From assembly GCF_002217655.1 (NCBI RefSeq), contig NZ_NEWK01000002.1:1-39163 (forward strand): a stretch of DNA of 39,163 nt. The letters run 5' to 3'. This document shows, one piece after another, positions 1 to 8,137 of the stretch. The notes beneath the pieces were generated by a model that saw nothing but the letters and a program-made list of their open reading frames with translations, searched no databases and was not told the DNA's origin. The DNA is from Geobacillus thermocatenulatus (lineage in GTDB: Bacteria; Bacillota; Bacilli; Bacillales; Anoxybacillaceae). The position numbers and the translations under genes were made by a program. Positions within the stretch are counted from its first letter, which is position 1, and every line of letters begins with the position of its first letter.

Positions 1-96
1 TAGTCAAAGCTACAGGGGGAAGAAGAGTGGCCCCGATGATCCTCAAGATCATTATCCAGGAACATCGCGAAAAGTCCAACCCCGATGTGGTGCGAT

Positions 97-132
97 CCAC
101 GGGGGGGAGGGGCGCGCCCCTCCCCCCCGTGG
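97..132. repeat. 36-bp perfect GC-rich palindrome
   Basis: The left arm CCACGGGGGGGAGGGGCG (97-114) is the exact reverse complement of the right arm (115-132), with no loop bases. A seven-G run and a seven-C run make this the strongest inverted repeat in the first kilobase. No T-tract follows on either strand, so it is not a classical intrinsic terminator. It could still end transcription of an unseen upstream gene, or be a mobile-element end or protein site. No gene is supported in 1-229. Confidence 0.8.
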
Positions 133-229
133 GCAAATCACTCAAGCATATACGATTGTCAAGGAGCATATCCAACTGGAAATTCGATTTAAAAATCTTT
201 CTAAACATACTATACGAGGGGGAGAAAAG

Positions 230-1420
230 GTGTACGAGTTGCTCATGCCAAGCCGGGTGGTGTATGGACGCGGAACGTTGGGGGAGGTGGGCCAACAGGC
301 GAAGGCATTTGGGATAAAAGCGCTCATCGTCAGCGACCCGGTGATGGAAAACATCGGGGTGGTTGCCCGCTGCGCGCAATATTTGCAAGAAGCAGGGCTG
401 CCGTTTGCGAAGTATACAGGAGTCGACAGCGAGCCGACGGATGTTCATGTGAAAGAGGCGCTTGACGTCTGCCGAAGCGAGCGGTGCGATGTCGTCATCG
501 CCATCGGCGGCGGCAGCAGCATCGACGCTGCCAAGGCGGTCGCCGTCATGATGACAAATGAAGGGGAGATTGGCGATTATGTCGGCAATCAGAAACGGTT
601 TGCCGAAAAGCCGCTGCCGCTCATCGCCATTCCGACGACGGCCGGAACGGGTTCGGAAGTGACGAAAGTAACGGTCATTATCAATACGAAGACGGACGTC
701 AAAATGATGATTTCCCAGCCGGCGCTCCTTCCCGCTGTGGCGATCGTCGACCCGCTGCTCACGGTTTCGTGCCCGCCGTCCGTCACCGCGGCCACGGGCG
801 TCGATGCGCTCTGCCACGCGATCGAGGCGTACATTTCCCGGCGCGCCCATCCCGTGACCGATGTGTTGGCGCTCTCTGCCATCGAAGCGATCGTCGGTTA
901 CTTGCGCCGGGCGTACGAAAACGGCCAAGACATCGAAGCGCGCGAGAAGATGGCAGTTGCGGCCATGAAAGCCGGCATGGCGTTCTCCAACGCTTCCGTG
1001 ACGCTCGTGCACGGCATGTCGCGGCCGATCGGCGCGCTCTTCCACGTACCGCACGGCGTCTCGAACGCGATGTTGCTGCCGGGGGTGCTTGAGTTTACAA
1101 AAGACAGCGCCATCGAGCGGTTGGCGGTTATCGCCCGCATCATCAAGCCGTCTCTCAAAGATGTTTCCGATGCGGAAGCGGCTGATGCGCTGGTGGAGGA
1201 AGTGAAGCAGCTTTGCCGCGATTTGCGCATCCCGAATATGAAAACGTGGGGCATTGACAAAGCGGCGTTTGACAAGGCGGTCGATAAAATGGCAACCGAC
1301 GCGCTCGCGAGCGGCAGTCCAAGCAACAATCCGAAAGTGCCGACCCATGAGGAAATCGTCGCCTTGTACCATTATTGTTACGACTATCAGTACGACACAA
1401 ATCCCATTAGCCACGGATAA
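230..1420 (+). CDS. Iron-containing (group III) alcohol dehydrogenase
   Basis: A 396-residue NAD(P)-dependent alcohol dehydrogenase of the Fe-ADH family, the family's normal length. The N-terminal nucleotide-binding half has the GGGSS-IDAAKA loop near residues 89-99 and PTTAGTGSEV near 129-138. The metal site is complete: Asp192, His196 (DALCHAIEAY), His261 and His275 (HGMSRPIGALFHVPHG), with the spacing of FucO-type enzymes. The start is GTG at 230, behind a purine-rich gaggggga site; no better in-frame ATG precedes it. The gene lies 158 bp upstream of a semialdehyde dehydrogenase on the same strand. This suggests the pair oxidises a hydroxy acid or alcohol to a semialdehyde and then to an acyl-CoA. 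The substrate cannot be read from sequence; 3-hydroxypropionate or 1,3-diol type substrates are guesses. The family assignment is firm. Confidence 0.93.
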   Translation: MYELLMPSRVVYGRGTLGEVGQQAKAFGIKALIVSDPVMENIGVVARCAQYLQEAGLPFAKYTGVDSEPTDVHVKEALDVCRSERCDVVIAIGGGSSIDAAKAVAVMMTNEGEIGDYVGNQKRFAEKPLPLIAIPTTAGTGSEVTKVTVIINTKTDVKMMISQPALLPAVAIVDPLLTVSCPPSVTAATGVDALCHAIEAYISRRAHPVTDVLALSAIEAIVGYLRRAYENGQDIEAREKMAVAAMKAGMAFSNASVTLVHGMSRPIGALFHVPHGVSNAMLLPGVLEFTKDSAIERLAVIARIIKPSLKDVSDAEAADALVEEVKQLCRDLRIPNMKTWGIDKAAFDKAVDKMATDALASGSPSNNPKVPTHEEIVALYHYCYDYQYDTNPISHG

Positions 1421-1489
1421 GGCAACGCCCAAGCCGCTGGCGCAATCGATTCGCTGCGTAGGGAAGTACACGTGCACGGTTGGCGATCA

Positions 1490-1532
1490 GGCATGCGGCG
1501 GGCGTTTGCATCGATTCGCCCGCCGGCGTGCC
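1490..1532 (+). promoter_or_regulatory. Hairpin between adh and mmsA
   Basis: An imperfect inverted repeat pairs GGCATGCGGCGGGCG (1490-1504) with CGCCCGCCGGCGTGCC (1517-1532), leaving one bulged base and a 12-base loop. No T-run follows directly. It may slow transcription or stabilise the mRNA end rather than terminate, so the two genes may still be partly co-transcribed. Its role is inferred only. Confidence 0.3.
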
Positions 1533-1578
1533 CTTGGCGCTCTCTTATACTCGATTTTCTAGAAAGGTGGTTTCGTTC

Positions 1579-3042
1579 ATGAGTTTTGTCACGGAAACAA
1601 AAACGTTGAAAAACTTTATTGGCGGCCAATGGGTCGCGTCAACATCCGGAAAAGAGGAAATTGTGCCGAACCCGGCCACTGGGGAAGTATTGGCGAAAGT
1701 GCCGCTTTCCTCGCGCGAGGAGCTTGATGCGGCGGTGGCCGCTGCGAAAGAAGCGTTCCGCGAATGGCGCAAAGTGCCCGTTCCGCGCCGCGCCCGAATT
1801 TTGTTCCGCTGCCAGCAGCTGCTTGTCGAGCATTGCGAAGAACTTGCCCGCCTTGTGACATTGGAAAACGGCAAAGTGTACGAAGACGCATACGGCGAAG
1901 TGCAGCGCGGCATTGAGTGCGTCGAATTTGCGGCGGGAATTCCGACGCTTATGATGGGCCAGCAGCTGCCGGATATCGCGACCGGCATTGAATCGGGCAT
2001 GTACCGCTACCCGCTCGGCGTCGTCGCGGGCATTACGCCGTTCAACTTCCCGATGATGGTGCCGTGCTGGATGTTCCCGCTTGCCATCGCCTGCGGCAAT
2101 ACGTTCGTGCTGAAGCCGTCCGAGCGGACGCCCATGCTGGCCAACCGCTTGGCGGAGTTGTTCACCGAAGCCGGCCTGCCGCCGGGAGTGCTCAATATCG
2201 TGCACGGAGCGCACGAGGTGGTCAATGGCATCCTGGAGCATAAAGACATTAAAGCCGTCTCGTTCGTCGGCTCGCAACCGGTCGCCGAATATGTGTACAA
2301 AACAGCCGCCGCCCACGGCAAGCGCGTACAGGCGCTCGCCGGCGCGAAAAACCATTCGATCGTCATGCCGGACGCCGACCTCGACATGGCGGTGACGAAC
2401 ATCATCAACGCCGCGTTCGGTTCGGCAGGTGAGCGGTGCATGGCGTGTTCGGTTGTCGTCGCCGTTGGTGATATCGCCGATGAGTTGGTCGAACGGCTCA
2501 AAGAAGCTGCCGACCGCATTCAAATCGGGAACGGACTTGACCAAGGCGTCTTTTTAGGCCCGGTCATCCGCGAGGCGCATAAAGAACGGACGATCAAATA
2601 TATTGAAATCGGCGAAAAAGAAGGGGCGCTCCTTGTCCGCGACGGCCGCCGCGACTCGGCGACAAGCGGAAAAGGGTACTTCATCGGCCCGACAATTTTC
2701 GACCATGTCAAACCAGGCATGACGATCTGGACGGATGAAATTTTCGCCCCGGTTCTGTCGGTCGTCCGCGCCCGCGATTTGGACGAAGCGATTGAGATCG
2801 CCAACCGGTCGGAATTCGCCAACGGCGCCTGCATCTACACGGACAGCGCCAAAGCGATCCGCCAGTTCCGCGAAGAAATCGACGCCGGCATGCTCGGTGT
2901 CAACGTCGCCGTCCCGGCGCCCATGGCGTTCTTCCCGTTCTCGGGCTACAAAAACTCGTTTTACGGCGACCTTCACGCCAACGGCCGCGACGGCGTCGAG
3001 TTTTATACGAGAAAGAAAATGGTGACGGCGAGATATCAATAG
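1579..3042 (+). CDS. mmsA: CoA-acylating methylmalonate-semialdehyde dehydrogenase
   Basis: A 487-residue aldehyde dehydrogenase of the MmsA/IolA type. It converts methylmalonate or malonate semialdehyde to propionyl-CoA or acetyl-CoA, with NAD, CoA and loss of CO2. The N-terminus [10 protein letters not shown], the [16 protein letters not shown] block and the catalytic Cys287 in [10 protein letters not shown] all match this branch; the Bacillus IolA enzyme uses the same cysteine number. A longer in-frame reading from 1480 exists. ATG 1579 is preferred because it follows an AGAAAGGTGG site and starts exactly where family members start. No inositol genes adjoin it, so a role in valine or 3-hydroxy-acid breakdown with the upstream alcohol dehydrogenase is more likely than an iol role. 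A terminator follows 12 bp after the stop codon. Confidence 0.93.
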   Translation: MSFVTETKTLKNFIGGQWVASTSGKEEIVPNPATGEVLAKVPLSSREELDAAVAAAKEAFREWRKVPVPRRARILFRCQQLLVEHCEELARLVTLENGKVYEDAYGEVQRGIECVEFAAGIPTLMMGQQLPDIATGIESGMYRYPLGVVAGITPFNFPMMVPCWMFPLAIACGNTFVLKPSERTPMLANRLAELFTEAGLPPGVLNIVHGAHEVVNGILEHKDIKAVSFVGSQPVAEYVYKTAAAHGKRVQALAGAKNHSIVMPDADLDMAVTNIINAAFGSAGERCMACSVVVAVGDIADELVERLKEAADRIQIGNGLDQGVFLGPVIREAHKERTIKYIEIGEKEGALLVRDGRRDSATSGKGYFIGPTIFDHVKPGMTIWTDEIFAPVLSVVRARDLDEAIEIANRSEFANGACIYTDSAKAIRQFREEIDAGMLGVNVAVPAPMAFFPFSGYKNSFYGDLHANGRDGVEFYTRKKMVTARYQ

Positions 3043-3054
3043 ATAAACAATGAA

Positions 3055-3085
3055 GCAGCCCGCTTGGATTCGGGTTGCTTTTTTA
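3055..3085 (+). terminator. Intrinsic terminator after mmsA
   Basis: The stem GCAGCCCG (3055-3062) pairs with CGGGTTGC (3071-3078) around an 8-base loop and is followed by six T. It ends the mmsA transcript. It also lies inside the reading frame of the truncated antitoxin remnant, so it probably marks the junction where that gene lost its 5' end. Confidence 0.85.
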
Positions 3086-3092
3086 TCGCCCT

Positions 3093-3224
3093 GAATTGGC
3101 AGGAAAATCCTTAGGGGAATTTATCGATGTATTGCGTTCGAAGGCGATTCCTTGGATGGAATATACGGAGGAACACATCAAAGATAATTGGGACACGGTG
3201 CAACAATTGAGCAATGAAAATTAG
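3093..3224 (+). pseudogene. 5'-truncated antitoxin remnant (UPF0175-like)
   Basis: A 43-codon open stretch with no start codon at its head reads ELAGKSLGEFIDVLRSK, then AIPWMEYTEEHIKDNWDT, and stops at TAG 3222-3224. The L-A-G-x-S-L-x-E-F pattern and the IPW...EE.I..DW tail resemble the C-terminal part of UPF0175 antitoxins, which commonly precede DUF3368 toxins. Upstream the frame runs into the mmsA terminator and a stop at 3051-3053, so the N-terminal DNA-binding half is missing. It sits 8 bp before the toxin ATG, the expected operon spacing. Calling it a remnant is well supported by the missing start; the family name is from memory. Confidence 0.68.
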
Positions 3225-3232
3225 GGATCACA

Positions 3233-3736
3233 ATGAGTAGGGTTACGGTCAACTCTACACCGATTATAGGTCTGTCGATCGTTGGTCAATTGACTCTTTT
3301 GTCTGACCTATTTGATGGAGTATATGTTCCGGAAGCTGTCTATCAAGAAATTGTTCATCACCATGCCCCACGCCATTATGGAAAAGAAGAGCTCAAACGA
3401 TTGGTCAATGAGGAGGTGTTTCGACTATACCATGTAAAAAATCGCAGCCTTGTTGAAAGTTTATATGGAAAATTCCATGCCGGGGAGTTAGAAGTTATTA
3501 TTGGAGAGAAAGAACTTGGCGCTCAAGCCGTTGTGATGGATGAGCATGCTGCTAGATCATTGTCGAAACAATTCTTTTTAAGGCCTATCGGTACAATTGG
3601 AGCTTTGATTCTGGGGAAGAAAAACAGGAAAATAGCGGAAGTCAAGCCGCTGTTAGATAATCTGCTTGACAATGGATTTTATCTCTTCCAACGTCTCTAT
3701 CGAGAGGCGTTGTCGTTGGCAGAAGAAACGCCGTAA
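3233..3736 (+). CDS. DUF3368/PIN-like putative toxin of a toxin-antitoxin pair
   Basis: A 167-residue protein with DUF3368 features: an N-terminal strand VTVNSTPIIGLSIVGQL, the middle GELEVIIGEKELGAQAVVMDEHAARSLSKQ, the PIGTIGALILGKK block and a C-terminal VKPLLDNLLDNGF. These proteins are PIN-like nucleases expected to cut RNA. The acidic residue of a PIN first motif is Asn here (VNSTP); as I recall this Asn occurs in many DUF3368 members, so it need not mean inactivity. MDEHAAR supplies a conserved acidic pair. Its antitoxin survives only as a 43-codon tail directly upstream. The gene is lower in GC than its neighbours, consistent with transfer. Either a cognate antitoxin is encoded elsewhere or the toxin is weak or silent. 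Confidence 0.78.
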   Translation: MSRVTVNSTPIIGLSIVGQLTLLSDLFDGVYVPEAVYQEIVHHHAPRHYGKEELKRLVNEEVFRLYHVKNRSLVESLYGKFHAGELEVIIGEKELGAQAVVMDEHAARSLSKQFFLRPIGTIGALILGKKNRKIAEVKPLLDNLLDNGFYLFQRLYREALSLAEETP

Positions 3737-3767
3737 CCCCGCCCGCCGCGCGGGGCTTTTCTTTTTT
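3737..3767 (+). terminator. Intrinsic terminator after the toxin gene
   Basis: The stem CCCCGC (3737-3742) pairs with GCGGGG (3750-3755), followed by C and a T-rich tract (3757-3767). It separates the toxin gene from the mannitol promoter. Confidence 0.8.
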
Positions 3768-3773
3768 AACCCC

Positions 3774-3838
3774 TGTCAACAACCCCCTTGACAAAATCGC
3801 GTTTACTTCTCATTGAAGGCCGGTTGTAAGCGTTTTAA
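3774..3838 (+). promoter_or_regulatory. mtlA promoter region with cre-like site
   Basis: TTGACA at 3788-3793 is a consensus -35. The matching -10 at 17-bp spacing is poor (CATTGA, 3811-3816), as expected of an activator-dependent promoter. TTGTAAGCGTTTTAA (3824-3838) matches the catabolite-responsive element consensus except at one position and would lie at the start of the transcript, a position where CcpA blocks transcription. TGTCAACAA (3774-3782), just upstream of -35, recurs near mtlR and is a candidate MtlR half-site. Promoter and operator roles are inferred. Confidence 0.6.
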
Positions 3839-3877
3839 GATAAAGGTACAGTCAAGCAGAAAAGGAGGAACAGCTTT

Positions 3878-5329
3878 ATGACGCATACAACCGGAAACGA
3901 AACAGGCTTCCGTGTGAAGATTCAGCGGTTTGGCAGTTATTTGAGCGGCATGATTATGCCGAATATCGGCGCATTTATCGCCTGGGGGCTGATTACCGCC
4001 CTGTTTATCCCGACCGGGTGGCTGCCGAATGAGACGTTTGCGAAGCTTGTCGGACCGATGATTACGTATTTGTTGCCGCTGTTGATTGGCTATACGGGCG
4101 GCAAAATGATTTATGACGTCCGCGGCGGCGTCGTCGGGGCGACGGCGACGATGGGGGTCATCGTCGGTTCGGACATCCCGATGTTTTTAGGCGCGATGAT
4201 CATGGGGCCGCTTGGCGGTTATGTGATCAAAAAAGTGGATGGATTGTTCCAAGGGAAAGTCAAGCAAGGATTTGAGATGCTTGTCAACAACTTCTCGGCC
4301 GGGATCGTTGGCGGCGTGTTGACGCTGCTTGCCTTTAAAGGAGTCGGCCCGGTCATCTCGCTCATCAGCAAAACATTAGCGGCCGGAGTGGAAAAAATCA
4401 TTGACTGGCATTTGTTGCCGCTGGCGAACTTGTTCATCGAGCCAGGGAAAGTGCTGTTCTTGAACAATGCCATCAACCACGGCATTTTAAGCCCGCTTGG
4501 CGTCGAACAGGCAGCGAAAACGGGAAAATCGATTTTGTTCTTGCTGGAAACGAACCCTGGTCCAGGGCTGGGGATTTTGCTCGCGTATTGGTTGTTTGGC
4601 AAGGGGATGGCGAAACAATCGGCGCCGGGGGCGGTCATCATCCACTTCCTTGGCGGGATTCATGAAATTTACTTCCCGTACATTCTCATGCGCCCGATTT
4701 TGATTTTGGCGGCGATGGCGGGCGGCGTCAGCGGGGTGTTCACGTTTACCATCCTCAACGCCGGGCTGGTGGCGGTGCCGTCGCCGGGAAGCATTTTCGC
4801 TTTGCTGGCGATGACGCCAAAAGGGAACTACTTCGGCGTGTTGGCGGGCGTGTTCGTCGCCGCTTCGGTATCGTTCCTCGTCGCGTCGGTGTTCTTGAAA
4901 TCGGCGAAACAAAAAGAAGAGGAAGAAGACTTGGCGAAAGCGGCGGAAAAAATGCAACAGTTAAAAGGGAAACAAAGCCAAGTGGCGGCCGCGTTGCAGC
5001 AACAAGAGGAAGTGGCAGCGGCGGTGGCGGAACAGGCCGTCCCTGTACGGGTGAAAAAAATTGTCTTTGCGTGTGATGCCGGAATGGGCTCAAGCGCGAT
5101 GGGGGCGTCGATTTTGCGCAACAAAGTGCAAAAAGCCGGCCTCGATATCGAAGTGACGAACACGGCGATCAACCAGCTGCCGGCTGATGCCGACATCGTC
5201 GTCACCCACCAAAACTTAACCGACCGAGCGAAAGCAAAATTGCCAAACGCCTACCACGTATCGGTCGAAAACTTCTTAAACAGCCCGAAATACGATGAGT
5301 TGATTGAACAATTGAAAAAGAATGCGTAA
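3878..5329 (+). CDS. mtlA: Mannitol-specific PTS transporter EIICB
   Basis: A 483-residue membrane permease that imports mannitol and phosphorylates it to mannitol-1-phosphate. Residues about 1-340 form the hydrophobic EIIC domain, with GSYLSGMIMPNIGAFIAWG at the start and the HFLGGIHEIYFPY block near residues 260-270. A charged Gln/Glu/Lys-rich linker (about 345-390) leads to the EIIB domain, whose phosphorylated residue is Cys399 in FACDAGMGSSAMGA. There is no EIIA domain; it is supplied by the separate mtlF gene, as in Bacillaceae. The ATG follows AAAGGAGGAA. It is the first gene of the mannitol cluster. A hairpin-T terminator lies between it and mtlR, so the transporter and its regulator can be transcribed separately. 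Confidence 0.96.
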   Translation: MTHTTGNETGFRVKIQRFGSYLSGMIMPNIGAFIAWGLITALFIPTGWLPNETFAKLVGPMITYLLPLLIGYTGGKMIYDVRGGVVGATATMGVIVGSDIPMFLGAMIMGPLGGYVIKKVDGLFQGKVKQGFEMLVNNFSAGIVGGVLTLLAFKGVGPVISLISKTLAAGVEKIIDWHLLPLANLFIEPGKVLFLNNAINHGILSPLGVEQAAKTGKSILFLLETNPGPGLGILLAYWLFGKGMAKQSAPGAVIIHFLGGIHEIYFPYILMRPILILAAMAGGVSGVFTFTILNAGLVAVPSPGSIFALLAMTPKGNYFGVLAGVFVAASVSFLVASVFLKSAKQKEEEEDLAKAAEKMQQLKGKQSQVAAALQQQEEVAAAVAEQAVPVRVKKIVFACDAGMGSSAMGASILRNKVQKAGLDIEVTNTAINQLPADADIVVTHQNLTDRAKAKLPNAYHVSVENFLNSPKYDELIEQLKKNA

Positions 5330-5341
5330 ATCGGCATGAAG

Positions 5342-5376
5342 CGCAGGGGAATGGCGTTCCCCCTGCGTTTTGTTTT
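5342..5376 (+). terminator. Intrinsic terminator after mtlA
   Basis: The stem CGCAGGGGAA (5342-5351) pairs with TTCCCCCTGCG (5357-5367) with one bulge, followed by TTTTGTTTT. It probably sets a higher level of mtlA than of mtlRFD. Confidence 0.8.
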
Positions 5377-5457
5377 GCGGAATCCGGCTGTTTCGGTGGG
5401 GCAGCCAGCGGGTTTCGTTTGGTGCCGAAACAGGAACTGTGAATGTGAAATTAAAAT

Positions 5458-5571
5458 CTGTCAACAATAACAATGACGAAAAAGAAACATCTATTCATTG
5501 TCAAACAAAGAAAAAAGCCCTTACAATAAGTGATGAGGAACTGATTGGTTAATGTAAAACTGTCAACAATA
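5458..5571 (+). promoter_or_regulatory. mtlR promoter with repeated TGTCAACAATA elements
   Basis: A promoter TTGTCA (5498-5503), 18-bp spacer, TACAAT (5522-5527) precedes mtlR. CTGTCAACAATA occurs at 5458-5469 and again, identical, at 5560-5571, one upstream and one just downstream of the predicted start. TTGTCAAACAA overlaps the -35. The shorter TGTCAACAA also lies before mtlA. The repetition at both mannitol promoters suggests a binding site for MtlR (autoregulation); this is inference. No gene is supported in 5377-5597, although a short AT-rich reading frame (5370-5552) exists. Confidence 0.5.
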
Positions 5572-5597
5572 CGATCGAAGATGGGAGGTGAACGGCG

Positions 5598-7688
5598 ATG
5601 TACGTATCGGCACGGGAGCGGAAGTTGCTTGAGCGTTTGTTGGCGAGCGACCGTGATTTGACCGTCGGCGAGCTGGCCGAGGAGCTGAACGTCAGCGCCC
5701 GCACGGTCCACCGCGATTTGCAAGGGCTCGAATCGGTGTTGCGCCGTTACGGGCTCGAGCTTGTCAAAAAGGCGGGTGTCGGCATCCGCCTTGTTGGGAA
5801 GGAAGAAAACAAACAGGCGTTGGCCGCAGAGCTGCTCCGCCTTTCCCATCATGAATATACACCGGAAGAACGGCAGCTCATGATTTTAATCGCGCTGTTG
5901 GAAGCGGCCGAGCCGGTGAAACTTGTCTCATTGGCGAACGACTTGAACGTGACGGTGGCGACCGTCAGCCTTGATTTGGACAAATTGGAACAAACAGTCG
6001 GAGCGTACGGGCTTTCGCTCATCCGCAAGCGCGGGTACGGGGTGGAACTGGCTGGTTCGGAATCGGCGAAGCGGCGCCTGATCAGCGATTTGTTGTTCCG
6101 CCATGTCAATGAACACGAATTTTTGGCATTGATGAAAGAGACGATCCAAAGGCGCGCTGACGAGCCGCTTGATACGATGGCGGAAAAATTGCTCGGGTTC
6201 GTCGACCGGAAAAAGCTCGCCATCATCGAGCGGCAAATCGAGCAAGTGAAAGAAACGTTCCCGTTTACGATGGCCGATAGCTCGTACATCGCCTTTGTCG
6301 TTCACCTGGCGCTTGCGATCGAGCGCATCCAACGGGGAGACGCGATCCATTTTGACCCGCATGATTTACAGGCGCTGCAAGCGACGAACGAATACGAAAT
6401 CGCCCGTGCGCTCGCCGAATCGCTGGAAAAGGTCTTTGGCGTTGACATCCCGAACGAAGAGATCGGCTATATGACGATGCACTTGATGGGAGCGAAATGG
6501 CGCAGCCGCCAAGGGACGATGATGGAGGAAACGAGCTTAGCTGTCGGCATGAAAGCGCAGCAACTCATCCGCTTTGTCAGCCGCGAACTTGGCATCGATT
6601 TATCTGCCGACCGCACGCTGTACGAAGATTTGATCGTCCACTTGAAGCCGGCTCTGTACCGTTTGGAGCACGGGATGGGAGTGTCCAATCCGCTGCTTGC
6701 GCAAATTAAGCGGGACTATGCGGAGCTGTTCGCCATTGTCGCAGAAGGGGCAAAGCAACTGTTTGGCAGCGTTCCGATGCCTGAGGAGGAGATCGGTTAT
6801 TTGGTGCTCCATTTTGCCGCCGCGCTTATGCGGGAGAGAAAAGGGTGGCGGGTGCTCGTCATTTGTTCGAGCGGGCTCGGCACGGCGAAAATCTTGGCGA
6901 CAAGGCTGAAAAAAGAGATTCCGGACATCGTTTCGCTGGAACAAGCGTCCGTGTTTGAATGGAAAGAGAAAGATGCAAGCGCGTATGATCTTGTCGTCTC
7001 GACCGTGCCGCTGGCCGATGAAGCCGGCTCGTATTTTACCGTCAGCCCGATGTTGACGGAAGAGGAAGCGTGGGCGATTCGTGAATTTTTAGAGCGAAAA
7101 TCGGCCGCTGAAAAGCGGATGAGGAAAGAGTCAACCGCACAGAGAAACAGGCCAGCGCTCGAGGCGATGAAGGCGGTTCGGCGCATCAGCGAGACGATCG
7201 TCCACCTGTTGGACGGTTTTTCCCTCGAGGTGGTCAAGGGGCGCTCTGTTCATGAACTATTGGCGGACGCGTGCCGCCGCCTTGAACGAATTGGCGTCAT
7301 CGTCGATGCCGATGTCGTCATCGAGGAGCTGCGGCGCCGTGAGTCGCTTGGCGGGCTTGGCATCCCCGGCACCACATTGGCGCTGTACCACGCCCGAAGC
7401 TTCGCGGTTCTTCGCCCATCGCTTACGATGTACCGGCTTGATGCGCCGCAAACGGTGCCCGGCATGGACGGAGAGCCGATGGAGATCAACACGGTTGTGC
7501 TGCTGCTCGGGCCGTCAGATGCCGATAAGGAGATGCTCGCTGTGTTAAGCGAGGTCAGCTCCTTGCTCGTGAAGGATGAGCAAATCCTTGCCGTTTTGGC
7601 GCATGGCGGCGAGGAAGAAGTGTATTCACTTGTCAGCGCCCATTTGGAGCAATTTTTTGATCATTACTGGACATCAACGAAGGAGTGA
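5598..7688 (+). CDS. mtlR: PRD-containing activator of the mannitol operon
   Basis: A 696-residue regulator of the MtlR type. Two N-terminal helix-turn-helix segments are visible: LTVGELAEELNVSARTVHRD near residue 22, and VSLANDLNVTVATVSLDLDK near 112. Two PTS regulation domains follow (about 200-305 and 315-415; the conserved helix is PNEEIGYMTMHLMGA in the first and PEEEIGYLVLHFAAAL in the second). Then come an EIIB-Gat-like domain with Cys423 in VLVICSSGLGTAK and an EIIA-like domain with His598 in GIPGTTLALYHARS. The family is activated by phosphorylation of PRD2 by HPr/EI and modulated through the Cys and His of the EIIB/EIIA-like domains, so it reads both sugar supply and mannitol flux. 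ATG 5598 follows GGGAGGTG. Its stop overlaps the start region of mtlF. Confidence 0.95.
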   Translation: MYVSARERKLLERLLASDRDLTVGELAEELNVSARTVHRDLQGLESVLRRYGLELVKKAGVGIRLVGKEENKQALAAELLRLSHHEYTPEERQLMILIALLEAAEPVKLVSLANDLNVTVATVSLDLDKLEQTVGAYGLSLIRKRGYGVELAGSESAKRRLISDLLFRHVNEHEFLALMKETIQRRADEPLDTMAEKLLGFVDRKKLAIIERQIEQVKETFPFTMADSSYIAFVVHLALAIERIQRGDAIHFDPHDLQALQATNEYEIARALAESLEKVFGVDIPNEEIGYMTMHLMGAKWRSRQGTMMEETSLAVGMKAQQLIRFVSRELGIDLSADRTLYEDLIVHLKPALYRLEHGMGVSNPLLAQIKRDYAELFAIVAEGAKQLFGSVPMPEEEIGYLVLHFAAALMRERKGWRVLVICSSGLGTAKILATRLKKEIPDIVSLEQASVFEWKEKDASAYDLVVSTVPLADEAGSYFTVSPMLTEEEAWAIREFLERKSAAEKRMRKESTAQRNRPALEAMKAVRRISETIVHLLDGFSLEVVKGRSVHELLADACRRLERIGVIVDADVVIEELRRRESLGGLGIPGTTLALYHARSFAVLRPSLTMYRLDAPQTVPGMDGEPMEINTVVLLLGPSDADKEMLAVLSEVSSLLVKDEQILAVLAHGGEEEVYSLVSAHLEQFFDHYWTSTKE

Positions 7689-7693
7689 AAAGG

Positions 7694-8137
7694 ATGGCAG
7701 CTCATTCGATTTTAAACAAAGAAAACATTGTGCTAAATGCCCAACCAAAAACGAAAGAAGAGGCGATCCGCCTTGCCGGTGAAGTGCTCGTCAAGCAAGG
7801 GTATGTCGATCCGGCGTATGTGGATGCGATGCTTGAGCGGGAAGAACTGACAACCACGTATATCGGCAACAGCGTCGCCATTCCGCACGGAACGGAAGCA
7901 GCCAAAGCGCTTGTGAAACGGTCCGGCATTTCGATCGTGCAAGTCCCGGGAGGCGTCGATTTTGGCGGCGGCAATACGGCTCTGATTGTGATCGGCATTG
8001 CTGGCAAAGACGGGGAGCATTTGGATATTCTGTCAAAACTGGCGCTCGTCTGTGCGGAAGCGGACAATGTCGCCGCCATGGCGAACGCGAAGACAGAAGA
8101 CGATATTCTTGCGCTGCTCCATGAGGTGAACGGCTGA
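7694..8137 (+). CDS. mtlF: Mannitol-specific PTS EIIA component
   Basis: A 147-residue cytoplasmic EIIA of the mannitol/fructose type. It passes phosphate from HPr to the EIIB domain of MtlA. The active residue is His65 in [10 protein letters not shown]. The ATG at 7694 is chosen over the overlapping GTG at 7685 because AGGAG (7681-7685) sits at proper spacing only for the ATG. The gene begins 5 bp after the mtlR stop, and its TGA shares one base with the mtlD ATG, so mtlR-mtlF-mtlD are translationally linked. Confidence 0.95.
   Translation: MAAHSILNKENIVLNAQPKTKEEAIRLAGEVLVKQGYVDPAYVDAMLEREELTTTYIGNSVAIPHGTEAAKALVKRSGISIVQVPGGVDFGGGNTALIVIGIAGKDGEHLDILSKLALVCAEADNVAAMANAKTEDDILALLHEVNG

Noticed and set aside
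1-96. Short frame at the window start (MAPMILKIII...)
   Set aside because: It runs straight into the GC palindrome and shows no family pattern; it could be part of an upstream gene or element but cannot be judged from 96 bases.
1639-2544. 301-codon open frame on the minus strand opposite mmsA
   Set aside because: Shadow of a GC-rich gene; composition is Arg/His-rich and no family pattern is visible.
3815-3825. AAGGCCGGTTG near mtlA resembling the MITE end
   Set aside because: It matches the AGGCCGGTGA end only partly and has no partner inverted repeat.
5370-5552. 60-codon frame between mtlA and mtlR
   Set aside because: It begins within the mtlA terminator tract, overlaps the mtlR promoter and has no ribosome site.
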